Shown piece by piece: positions 12,801-24,800 of a DNA stretch of 64,000 nt. Under the pieces are notes generated by a model. The model had not been told where the DNA came from and searched no databases. It saw only the letters and a list, made by a program, of their open reading frames with translations. The stretch covers positions 28,703,464 through 28,767,463 of the forward strand of contig OZ024929.1 of assembly GCA_964017235.1 (NCBI GenBank), given 5' to 3'. How positions within the stretch are numbered: position 1 is the first letter of the stretch; each line of letters begins with the position of its first letter. The DNA comes from Sabellastarte sp. h YS-2021 (Eukaryota > Annelida > Polychaeta > Sabellida > Sabellidae). The translations under genes were made by a program, and so were the position numbers.

Positions 12801-15800
12801 AAAGGTTGTCTGATAAGAGCATGTAGGACCAATGACAAAATCCAACATTGGTTTGTCTCTTACTAAAAGTTGTTAGTGTCTTATTTATCTCAACTTTTAG
12901 ATACTTCTTGACCCGTTTGGCCCCAAACCATCCACAGTTGCTGTTCTATAACCCACAATAATGGATGGTATTAGGATGTTCCCTAAACTAGAATTTCAGG
13001 AAATTTGCTCCATGTGGAATGGTACATGGCTCTCTTCACACCACTTCCCAAAAAGAACAATTGATTCTCAGATTCTCCTTGAGGAGTGCTCCTTCATTGT
13101 TTCACCACTTCCTCTGGGGATCTACCATAATCTTCATGCCTGACTTCCAGATGCCAAACATGAATATTCAAGTAAACTAGATTGTTGTGAAGTCTGTTGC
13201 TGAATGGTTGAGTCAACAGATTTACCTCCAAGGAAAGTCTTAGAAGAAGTTTTGTGGACAGATTCATCAGATCCCAAAACTAAACAATCCCTGGCCACCC
13301 AATCATGATGATTCTGCACCTGTAGGTGGCTATCTGTTGAATCACCTGAGGGATGAGGGCCACTGGACATAACTGACCAGACCCTCCCCAGAGATGTTCA
13401 ATGCATCTGTTTCCCAAGACTGACTGTCTGGGACATGAGACATATACATGTTACAACACCTGCAGGACCAAGACCCTGGGCAAAAACACATGTCTGTCCA
13501 GACCTTCACCAGAGATGTTGAAGCACCTGTTTCCAGAGCCTGACAGCAGAGCTACATAGGAAAACTTGTGATTCATCTTGTTGCAAACACATCAACCACT
13601 GATTGATGGCAGCAATGTCTAATTTGATTGAAAACCTGACGATTCATAGCCCCTTTGGTCTGAAATAACTTATCTTCCTAGACAAGGAATCTGCCAGAAC
13701 ATGTGGATTCCCTGGGATGTACTTCCCTGAATCTGAATCATTCTGACATTGGACTGAATCATGATTCTACAGATGAAGGTACATATTCCCCAAGTGGAAA
13801 CCTCCCTGGCTGTTCACATAGGCAACCACTAAAGAATTGTCTGTGAAAACCAACTGATTTCAACTCATAAGCTGATTTCTGAACCATATTAAGGTAACAG
13901 CATAGCTTCCGGCTGCATAATGTTGCATAAGAGTCTTGACTCTTCCTGATTCCACAGACCAATGGCTGTGGATGCTTCAAGAGAGCACCCCAAACCCTTA
14001 GGGAAGCTTCTGTGAAAGGAGAGAGACTGAGCTCCTCCCAAAGGAGTGGTGAGTTCTCCTTCAAAATTGAATGATTGGTCGACCACTGAAGATGACCCCT
14101 GTGAACCAGAGAAACAAGAAGTGAGATAATCAGAAACTAAGGATATACGCAGTGTTTCCAAATACCATTGGAGTACCTTCATGTGCAGACCTCCCAATGG
14201 TGGTCTTCTCCATTGAAGCCATGCTTTCAAAGTGACCTGAGCTTCCAAGGAGATAAGTGAGAACTTTCAACCGTCTTTCAATCAATTTTCTTTGAATTGC
14301 GAAGACTAGACCTACCCTGAGGTCGAATTGTAACACTAAATTGATTACTGAAGTTGGAAATAACTCTGATCCTTGAAATTTGTGATCCAACCCAGGCTTC
14401 GACAAGATGCACCAAACATTGCTGCTTTGAGTTCATTCTCATTAGCCAACCCTCTATATACTGGCGAATACTGATGCCTTCTGCACGAGCCATCAGCTTC
14501 ACCTCTTTTGCTACCTTGGTGAACTGGGGAGGAACTGTAGCCATAATGCAGGTTAAGGCAGTGAACTGGTAGAATCTGTAGCCTCCAATGAGGCGAAGAT
14601 ACTTTTGGTAGCTGAGTCTACCGGTGACGACTGTGTACCCATAAAGGTCGAGTGACGTCATCCAATCTCGTTATATAAACGAATTGCAAATATTAACCAA
14701 TTTCATATTGAGTAAGGTACATGCAAAGCTTGTTTACCTGACCTTAAGTATACTGACAGTCATTTCTTCTTCACTAACCCCAAGACATAGACTGTAAGTG
14801 TAAGCTTCCAGCGATGTGACTGGTGATATCGCCCTTTTGTCGATCATTTCATAAACAGCTTTTATCAAAATTGCTGTTTCTCCCGTTTTTTTTTTTTTTT
14901 TTTTTTTTTAACTTCTGCCAACCTCACCTCTAAAAAGTCTGGCTGAATAATTTCCTTTCCCAGGACTTGTATAGTACCAAACTGGAGAAAGGTTCCTTGA
15001 AACCACAGGAAGCCAGCTATCATCCCTGCTTCCATAGGCCTGTATAAGTAAGATCCACTCCCCTTTTAACTAGCTGAGGAGTAGGAGGCACTTGTAACTC
15101 TATTCCATGGCTTATTAGATCAGAAACTAGAAGCATGCTCACCTCTAGAGTTACTAATCCTTGTTATTTCCATGAAAACACTAGATGAAAATCCTCTGAA
15201 CACCTAATATGTCCAGCAAGAGAACATCATTAGGAGTGAAAAATGCATTGTAGATTTGCTAAAGACATTCTAAATTACATCCCTCCTGTTGAGTCACATG
15301 TTCTTAGACATGGTGAAACTGCAAACAAGAAGATTTGGACACCAACTGGTTGACTGGACTAGAAATGCAAACATCATTGCACCCAGTCCAAAGCATATTG
15401 AAGTCTATAACATATCATAGTGATCCCTAGGATCCTCTAAATATGACCTGAACTGAAGGAGTGAGAATATACACGCTTCTTCTCTCTTACAATCCCCTAC
15501 CAGGGACCTTCTTTGCAAAGTGTCTGAAAGGTCATGTTCCTCCTGCAGACCTGCTGTAACTAAGGAGCTGTCCAGGAAAGTAATGTATGTAAGGCAGTCC
15601 AAGCAAACTTCTTCCTGTATAGCTGCTCTTTAAAACATCAGAGGCTTCAAACTCCTTGAAACCCAACATAAAAGCCACATTTAAATGCTGGCTGTTCACC
15701 CAAGAAATGTAAATGTGACTAAACATGGGAGCATTCACAGAAACTGTGCCTGTTAACTCAATCCCTAGTCATTCAATAACAGTCAAGCAAAAGTAAAATA

Positions 15801-18800
15801 AGGAATAGATTCCTTGTAATGAGATGAATCATAATCACCATCTCCTGACAACCTGAATTCTAAACCTTTTGAGAGGTATAGAAACCCGATTGTACTAAAA
15901 TTTCTTGTGCATAGATCAAAAACCTCTCCTTGTAGACATGAATGACACTCCCGGACATCTGACAACCCGAATTCTGACCTTCTGAGAGGTATAGAATACT
16001 CGATTGTGCATGGATGACTTCACACAGGTATTTCCTCTGGTGAATGTTTTGACTGGACCTCGACGGAAGAGTTTTCCGAAGAAGTAGTCTTTTCCTGCAT
16101 TCAAAACTCCTCCACGGTGTCGTGTCCATGGTAACTTAATGGCTGCCCCCAAGGGAGATTCCTTCGTCTGTAGCATCGACAATCTATTCGACTGGGATGC
16201 ATACTGTGATAAAATTGCTTTCAACGCCTGGCTATTAGAACCCGACGTGAACAGCAATAACGGCCACTCGAATTGTCATTCTCATCCAAGATGGCGCCGT
16301 CCAGATCGCTTCTGTTATTGAAGAGTACATTCTTTCTATAAACGTATGCTGCAAAATTATAGCTTCCAACGTCCAGCAAACTGAACCAAACGACTGGCAA
16401 GCTGTATAATAATATTATTGTTGCAGTAGGACCTTCTTTATGAAGACTTATTTCCTCGAGGTTGAAGATGATAGAACTTTCGATGTCGCCATCCAAAAAG
16501 TCCTTTATTTGCATAAAATAATGCATACCTTCGAAGATTCAATAAATGAATCAGTTCTGTATCATATACATATAAAATATAAAGTGAGATTCACAGCAAA
16601 ATCTCAAAAAATAAATGAAAACCTTGAGAAACTTCTACTAATTCCCAAAGACGTCCATACTGATGATGGCCAACAAAAATAATGAAGTAAACAATGTGGT
16701 CATGTGACCTAATTGGCGGGAGGACGGACTACTGTAACCCAATGGCTTGGTTAAGGTTGTTATATAACCTTAAAATCGCATCTCTGCGTTGGCCATTGGG
16801 TTGGATGGCTCCAACAAATAGCTACTGTTAGGAAATGGTAAGGGTATTTCGCTATAAAATGTGCCTTTATGGTTAATTTCTAATGATATGGTTATCTTTT
16901 TTACTCACTTAAAATACGTTTTTTCACACACCATGGACATGATCGGGTGTGTTCTGTTGGGTACATACAGACTGTCGAAGTAAACTTGGGAAGTGAATTC
17001 CCCAAAAAGGAACATGACGAAATTTATTTAACTTTATCAAACATTAAAATTACATTTGTATATTACACTGTACATTGTATTACTGGGTGAAAATAGTCTG
17101 AAATTTTTTTTTTTTTGCTTCACTGAACTGTCCCTTATTTTTCCAGTTTTGTCCATAAATGATTTGATCTGAAACACCTCAATTGGACTGAAATCGTTTC
17201 TTTCCCTCACCCAGTCAAAAAATATGCTGAGACTTTCATATACTCTAACACCAGACACCCTAGGTTTGGGTGCAAGAGTAGATGTAGGCTCATCTTCTTC
17301 ATCTTCTGTAGGTGAACTGACATACTCCACAATGGTCTCACCTGTCAGAAACTCACTTGATTCTATGGCCCTGTCACATTCCAGCCATTTAGTCACCTCA
17401 GTTAACTGCACAGCCTCAGCTGATTTACTTAAGTCCTCTTTAATCTGCTCAGCAAGTGAATCAGGCTCATTATCATCAGCTAGATCAGGCTGAGTGGGAA
17501 AGCAGTCATAAATGCTTGATTTAACCTAAGCCCTTTGGATATGACTATCCCTCACACACCTCCAGGCTTTGTCAATCCTCCTTTAAGGGAACATGGTTGA
17601 TGGCCTCTGTGACTGACACTCCTTCATTGGCGACAATTGTCTGGATTAGCAGGCGCCTCAAATGCCTTTTCATGACCTCTAAGGGGTCCTGGCCCATGGG
17701 GTGCAAGTGGGAGGTGGTGTTTGCTAGCAGAAATTGACACATTATGGACCCACCCGATGTTTTGGCCACCAGATGTGGGGGATGGGCCGGACAGTTGTCA
17801 ATTAAAAGGATGGCTCTCAGTGGAAGATTCATTGTGAGAAGATGGGTCTTCACCTTTGGGACAAAAATGTTGGAAAACCACTCCTTGAACATGGTTGCTG
17901 TCATCCAAGTATTGTGCTGGGACCTACAGATGACTGTTAGCTTCTCCATGTTCACATGTTTAAAACACCTGGGATTCTGTGACTTCCCAATAAGAAGCAG
18001 GGGTAGCTTATGAGATCCCCTGGAATTTGGAACAGGCTAAGATGGAGACTCTGTCCTTCACCATCTTTAAACGCTGGTACTTGGGCTTCTCCAGCTGATG
18101 CTACAGTTTTCACCCTAGATGGACAGATGCCGGATGCCATGCATCGTCTTCCACTTCTGTAGCCATCCCCTCACTAGCTGTAAAAGTCTTGTCACTATCT
18201 GCAATTAGCTGCTGATGGAACTGAAGGGCCTTCTCCTTGATAATTGAGCCAGATAATGGAGTTCCTCTGTGCCTCTCCTGAGCAAACCATGTCAACAGGG
18301 CCTTGTCAAGTCTCTAAACAAAGCATGGCTTCATGGTGTGGTGCCCATCAGTGCTCCCGTCACAGTTGACAGCATATTCTCTAATTTTATCTTTGGCAGA
18401 TTTAATGTCAGATATGGTTAATTTTCCAACACCAAATTCTTTTTGCTATGTCCAAACACTTGTGCCTATTTTCTAGCCTGTCTAAAGGTTTGTGGGTATC
18501 TAATACAACCCGCTTTCTTTTAAAAACTTTTGAACTCATTTTGTTTAGATTTTTTATCAAACTTTCATGTGATATGTCTACCACTTGAAGTTGTAATGGC
18601 ATTTACACAGATTCCAATGCCTTTTCATAGTCAACAAGAAGAAAGACCCCAATGATCAAGGCAATACACTTGTGACACAGTTATTCTTTAATACGCATTG
18701 CCAGTCAGTGAATTGACCTACACCAGGAGATTATCTACTGCCTTAATCGATAACCCAGTGCCTTCAGTGATCATCACATTATCAAAGAAGTTGCGTAGTG

Positions 18801-21800
18801 GGGTCTCGTACCTGAATTAATCCCTCTTCAATTGAACAATGGGGTTACGGATCAAAGAAGTTAGGATTTTCTGTGGTATGGTATGTTTACAAAGAGCTAA
18901 CATGAATAATTTCACTAAAATTGTGTAAAATCCTATATTATCACTCATGGTAGACCTTGCATTATTGGCGGGACACCATGTCAGGTTGAATAATCTGGAG
19001 ATTCGGAGGGATGGATAAGTGAGGTTCTACTGTATATTATATATAACCAATGCTGCGCTCTGTATTGCCCATGCCCATGTTTTTGGAAACACCCCACCCC
19101 ACACAATTTAATGTTATCACCCAAAACTTGCTAATGTGTCATTCCAAGGTAAATGAACTCAATTAAAATCCAACAGTAAGCCAAATTGGACTTCCTTCAC
19201 TAACCTAATACCATGTACACTGGCACTGATTTCCAGAAATAACTAATCAAATAAGATAAGTGCTAGCCACCTCAATTACTTATTATTATAAGAGAGTTAT
19301 TATAATATTATTATTATAATAGACTTTTGCTCTGTTAAGTTGAACTGAAGGGAGCACAGATATACTTGAACTTAACCAGGTATTCCAGAATAGTAAATTT
19401 TAATGGAAATAAGTCATCTACTGTATTTTTACCAGACAATTCTACTAAACAGAGTACTGCTCAAATTAGTTCCATGGTACTTGAACAATAATATCATACT
19501 GAATAACAAAGATATCCCTGAGAATAGACTTGTACAAACCTCTGAGCTCGCACTGGTTCCCAGAAAATCCACTAGGGCAGGAGCACTGATAGCCCACCTC
19601 AGTAGCAGCTGCCACGCAGGAACCACCATTGCCACATGGTCGACTGGCGCAGACTGGACAGTTCTGTATACCCGCCAACTCAGTGGTCTCAGCACCCAGG
19701 TTAACGTCCACACCATTGACCAACAACTTGCTCACACAGCCTGAAGAAATAAAGCATCACTTTGATTATGTTAAACATAATATAAAATCAAAAGTTTAAT
19801 CGATGGGGAAATTATTGCCAGACCATTTGGATGACTGGCTGACACGGTTTATGTATATAGAGCAGAGACACTATTCTAGGTTTTAGTTGCCTAAAACAGG
19901 TTGTAAGGGACATACAAATAGAGAGTTTCACAGAAGAGGACAATTAGTTTATGTCAACACCATTAAAAGACAACTGGCTTAGAACACCTATTGTATAAAT
20001 GGTAGTTTTATAGTTTCCAGGATGTTCTTGAAGCCAGGTTCAACATATCCTTTTGGTCAGGATATTTTTGAAACCAGCTGTAATATACTGTATTGGTTCG
20101 GATGTTTTTGAAACTGGTTGTAATATACTGTATTGGCCAGGATGTTTTTGAAACTGGTTGTAATATACTGTATTGGTCATGATGTTTTTAAGGTCAATTT
20201 TAATATTATGTATAGATCAGGATGTATTTGAATCCCATTGCAATATAGTATACAGGCCACAGTTGATCATGTTCAAAAATTTTTTTCAGGCAATTCCTAT
20301 TTTACAACAAAATTCTAAATACATTACCATATCACAATAAATAATTAACACAATTCTCTCAACACAAACAGTATACGATCTCCCTGTCTCATGAATTATC
20401 CAGTATAAAAGACTAAAGTTAAGGTTCTTATCCTTTGCAGTCGGATATATTCGAATACCTACCAACAAATCCAGCTCTGCTGCCTGACTTTCTGGAGATG
20501 GATCCAAAGTTTGGCACTCCACCAATGTACATAGGCTGTAGTAGCTTCATACCTTGGTAATTACCACTGGATACACCTTCGTACTGAAGTTCATCTACCA
20601 CTAGTAAGCCTGTAAATAACACAGCATCAAGGTTTTAAATCACACATGGAATGGGACTTAACTCCAGCACCTGTTACAAACATATCTATTCTTAATGCGA
20701 AAGTTGTATAGATTTCCAAATTATACTCAGTGGACACTATATTCTTCCATTTTAATGTTATTAAAATACTACCATGCATATAAGTAATACGAGAAATTAT
20801 GAAACTTAAGTATAAACTGAATTGGATGACAAATTTGTTATTTATAAACAATTACATGTAAGTTTTGATTAATACTTTTGCAATGGAGATACCATTGTTT
20901 CTCATTTTATGATGTAAAAATACCAGACATATGTGCAGTGTAAATTCTTTGGATTTCTAAACCACCGAGATACAGACAATAGTATTTTGATTTGGTTATG
21001 TAAAATTTGAACAAAGCCACCTTTCTAAAGTATTCTAACAAAAAATCTCACCCGTGTCTCTGAATCATGACTGAATACCAAGCTAATGATGCAAAAGGAT
21101 TTTGATTGTGAATTCAGATTTTGAGTAATTAAAAAAAAATCAGGAACTTATTTAAAAGTTTAAAAATCATTCTAACTGAACCTCTCTTCTGTTCTTGTGA
21201 CCCAGACTGTACGATAAGAATACCAGGCCAAAGGGCTTATATCTCCAACACTCTATTAATTTAAACCCAACCAACAAAACTTTTCAATATTTAAAAACAT
21301 TTTAACTGACCTTCTCTCTTGTTCCGTTTGATCCTAACTGTGTGCCAAGTATCCAAAGCCACAGGATCACTGGTGATGATGACTGGTCCGGAGCCAAGGT
21401 CAAAACGGAACTCTACCCGACTGCCACTCATACTGAGAGAGATGAAGTCACCCACTTGATTATTGTCTGTCTCCCCATTGTACAGGATCAGACCTGAGAA
21501 CATAATAATACATTGGGAGTTCTAAGTTCTACTGGATTGGATTATCAGGACTTCCCTTCAGCTGAGGTGGTTAAAGTACCAGATTTCCATTTAAATGATA
21601 GAATACCAAAAATATAGCATTGCAGAGCTGGTCTCACTTCTCTGAGTTAGGGCGATTTTACACCCAAATTTTAAACAATGGTCCACCAGTGTTAATTCTT
21701 CACAGAAAGGAGTTAAAGTACGTAAAGCTATGGCATTCACACGCATCTTACATTTTGTGAATATTTCAAAATATTTTAACTACACTAGAATCTCTATTAT

Positions 21801-24800
21801 CTGACCCCCTATTATCCAAATTTTCAATTATCCAACCTCAAAGCCACTCTCCCAAATGCATTTAAACCTGTTATTTTAGGCTTTCTATTATCCGACTGAA
21901 TTGTTACTCTCCCAAGAGGGTCGGATAACTGAGGTTCTACTGTATTTGTATGACAGAAATGCTAAATTCTGAAGAAACAAACAAAAGTTTGCATCCCTAA
22001 TTCAATGATAAAACCAAAGACATGGATAAGAAATGAAAAGGATGGCATGTATGATACTGCATTAATTTCACTGATTCAGACCCAGTTCAATACATTAGAA
22101 ATTGAATATATCTACATGACTCATTTACAAGTGACACTTGATTTACATTTATCTCCAACAACAATTTTAAACCATTTGCTGGTTGTAGTCTGAATGTGTA
22201 GTTTCTTTCGATAATATCATTATTGCATAGTCGTTTAACTGTCAATCATTTATTTATTGCTTACCATCTGTTGTTTCTGGTTTGAAAGATAACTGTATGT
22301 CGAAAATAAAATAAGCATCATTTAGTGTGGGGAACTTCATGAAAGACACAGGATTCTGGTCAAAGTAAGGCACCAACTCTGTAAAAGTAAGGCATGTATG
22401 CATAAATACATTTTATAATATATAGTCATTTTACATAGTGTACACATACTATATAATTATATTTCACTTTTGTATGTCTCACTAGTGAAGAAAGAAAACA
22501 AAGGTGTATCATATTACATAAGAGTCAAGCCCTCAGTTGAACCATTTCATGGATTAGAGGCTAGGAGTCTTATAACATGTTAGTAAGCTTTTGTACGAAT
22601 GATAAAAAGCTCATACAATGGTGATGGAACGGTATAAAATAACATGTTTGAAACTAAAACTTGTTCATGAAACTGGTTTTTCCAAAAATTAGAAATGAAG
22701 ATAATATAGGTGGATACAATTATTATAAAACAATCAATGACCGTCTTGTTATTACAACACAGCAGGCCCCTGATGAGCAGTGTTGGCAAAAATCTGGTCA
22801 ATATTAGCATTGAGTAGGCATGTGGTTAACCTTGGTCAAGAGAAGGCCAGGCATGTTAAATTATCTACGCTTGTGTTTAATGGTAATATCGTTTTAGAAC
22901 TACAGTTGAACACCTGTTAAGTGAAATATCAAGGTACCCAAAAATACTTCTTCTTAACCAAGTATCTTAGTGAAAAGTACACCCAATTAACAAGGTATCC
23001 TGGAGTCAGAAACATACTCATACTTAATCAGGTATCACAGGTAAGTAGTGGAAAGCAGAGTCTTTAAAGGGTTGCATGTACAAGGATTTTGATATGTGTG
23101 CCTTATTATCTACTGGTACAGAGGTCAAGTACTAGATTGGAGCCATAGAAGGCAGATCATGCTGAACAGAAAATGTAAAATAATGGCCTTACCAAACAAG
23201 AGGAGAGTGCCCGTGAACGGGCACTGTGTCAGCTGACTGAATGTTTTTGATTTGTGATGGTGATAATGAGAGGAAAGCATAATTATCAGGGAAAGGGCTG
23301 TACAGAAATACAGTAAATGGTAACTGAACAGCATGTTCGAAAGATATTCCGAAGCTGACAGAAGAAAAGGACAAAAAAGTTGTGCCCTGCAAATGGTATT
23401 ATGAAATAAAGTAACAAGGTAATTGTTTAAGTGTAAAAAGTAGGTTAAAAATATTTAAAGAAATACTATAAATGCAATATCCTCGTTCGACCATGAAGAA
23501 GGGATCCAAAGGTCAAATCTGACCATACCAAAAGATTCCCAGCCAAAGAATTTAGGATGGTTTACCATCCCAAACCTCTCGGACCAATAATAAGTGAGTC
23601 ATAGGCACTTTTTAAGTTTGGCTATCCTTGTTTGACCTTGACGGAGGGGTCTAAGGTCAAATCCAACCACACAAAAAAATTCCCAGCCCATGATTTCCTG
23701 TAGCTTGTTTACCATCCCAAACCTGTAGGACCAATAATAAGCGAGTTATAAGCAATTGTAAGTTTGGCTATCCTCAATTGACCTTGAAGGAGGGGTCCCA
23801 GGTCAAATCTGACCACACCAAAAGAATCCCAGCCCATGATTTCCTATATGTTGGTTTACCATCCCAAACCTCCAAGACCAATAATACGCGAGTTATAAGC
23901 ACTTTAAGTTTGGCTATCTTCGTTTGACCTGGAAGGAGGGGTCTAAGGTGAAATCCGACCACACCAAAAGATTCCCAGCCCATGATTTTCTATAGGTTGG
24001 TTTTCATTCCAAACCTGTAGGACCAATAATAAGCGAGTTATAAGCACTTTTATGTTTGGCTATCCTCATTTGACCTTGAAGGAGGGTTCCAAGGTCAAAT
24101 CGGACCATATTAACAGATTCCCAGCCCATGATTTCCTACAGGTTGGATACAATGATTTACTCAACAGTGAGAACCCGAAAGAAGCTATTGCTCAGCTATG
24201 CCATGACATAGAGGTCTGCAATTTCACTATGTTATAGCTGACCAAAACGTCTGTGAATAACATATTTAACAAAATACTCTAAATGTAATAGTTTTCAAGT
24301 TACAACTGATTTACTCAAGAGTGAGAACCTCAAAGTAACTATTACTCAGCTATGCAAAGGTCAAAGGTCAAAGTTGGGGTTTTACGTCCCGTTCAACAGC
24401 CAGGGTCATATTGGGACAGGTCCTCAGAATTGCCACTTGTGGGACTCGAACCCACAGAGGTGACGGCCTATGATTAGATGCCAAACTTGCTAACCACTAG
24501 GCCACTGAGGACAATGAGCTACATGTCTGAATTTTTGCTCTGTTATAGCTGACCTAAAAGTAGGTGAACAACATATTTAAGCAAAATACTGTAAATGCAA
24601 TAGTTTTCAAGTTACAACTGATTTACTCAATAATGAGAACCTGAAAATAGCTATTGCTCCGCTATGCCATGAGCTATAGGTCTGTAATTTCACTATGTTA
24701 TAGCTAACCCAAAAGTAGGTGAACAATATATTTTAACAAAATACTCCAAATGCAATATTTTTCAAGTTATAGCCGATTTACTCAACAGTCAGTGCCTGAG

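Larger units (their letters stand above)
11289..16860 (-). mobile_element. DIRS-type tyrosine recombinase retrotransposon, element A (decayed)
   Basis: 5.57 kb with inverted terminal repeats (11289-11499 and 16670-16860) and an internal complementary region (11544-11640). ORFs run on the minus strand and are heavily degraded. The order recombinase remnant (low coordinates), RT remnant, gag-like region (high coordinates) matches intact element C. It is inserted inside the Tigger element, so it is younger than that. Confidence 0.85.
11079..19032 (-). mobile_element. Tigger/pogo-type DNA transposon, decayed, split by a DIRS element
   Basis: Terminal inverted repeats: the left starts CAGTAGAACCTCATTAATCC (11079) and the right ends GATAAGTGAGGTTCTACTG (19032). 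Both are flanked by TA, the pogo/Tigger target. The segments 11079-11288 and 16861-19032 add to about 2.4 kb, a usual Tigger length. The transposase remnant lies on the minus strand. DIRS element A (11289-16860) interrupts it. Confidence 0.85.

Noticed and set aside
16139..16682. Plus-strand ORFs near the right end of DIRS A
   Set aside because: They lie antisense in the decayed gag region and terminal repeat; no recognisable content.
19403..19744. 113-codon plus-strand ORF
   Set aside because: Antisense shadow of the EGF1 exon (19540-19740), which has splice signals and the six-cysteine pattern on the minus strand.
24362..24513. tRNA gene on the minus strand
   Set aside because: Promoter boxes are good, but the arms do not pair properly and a SINE body with the GGGGTTTTACG block follows, as at 9.2 kb.
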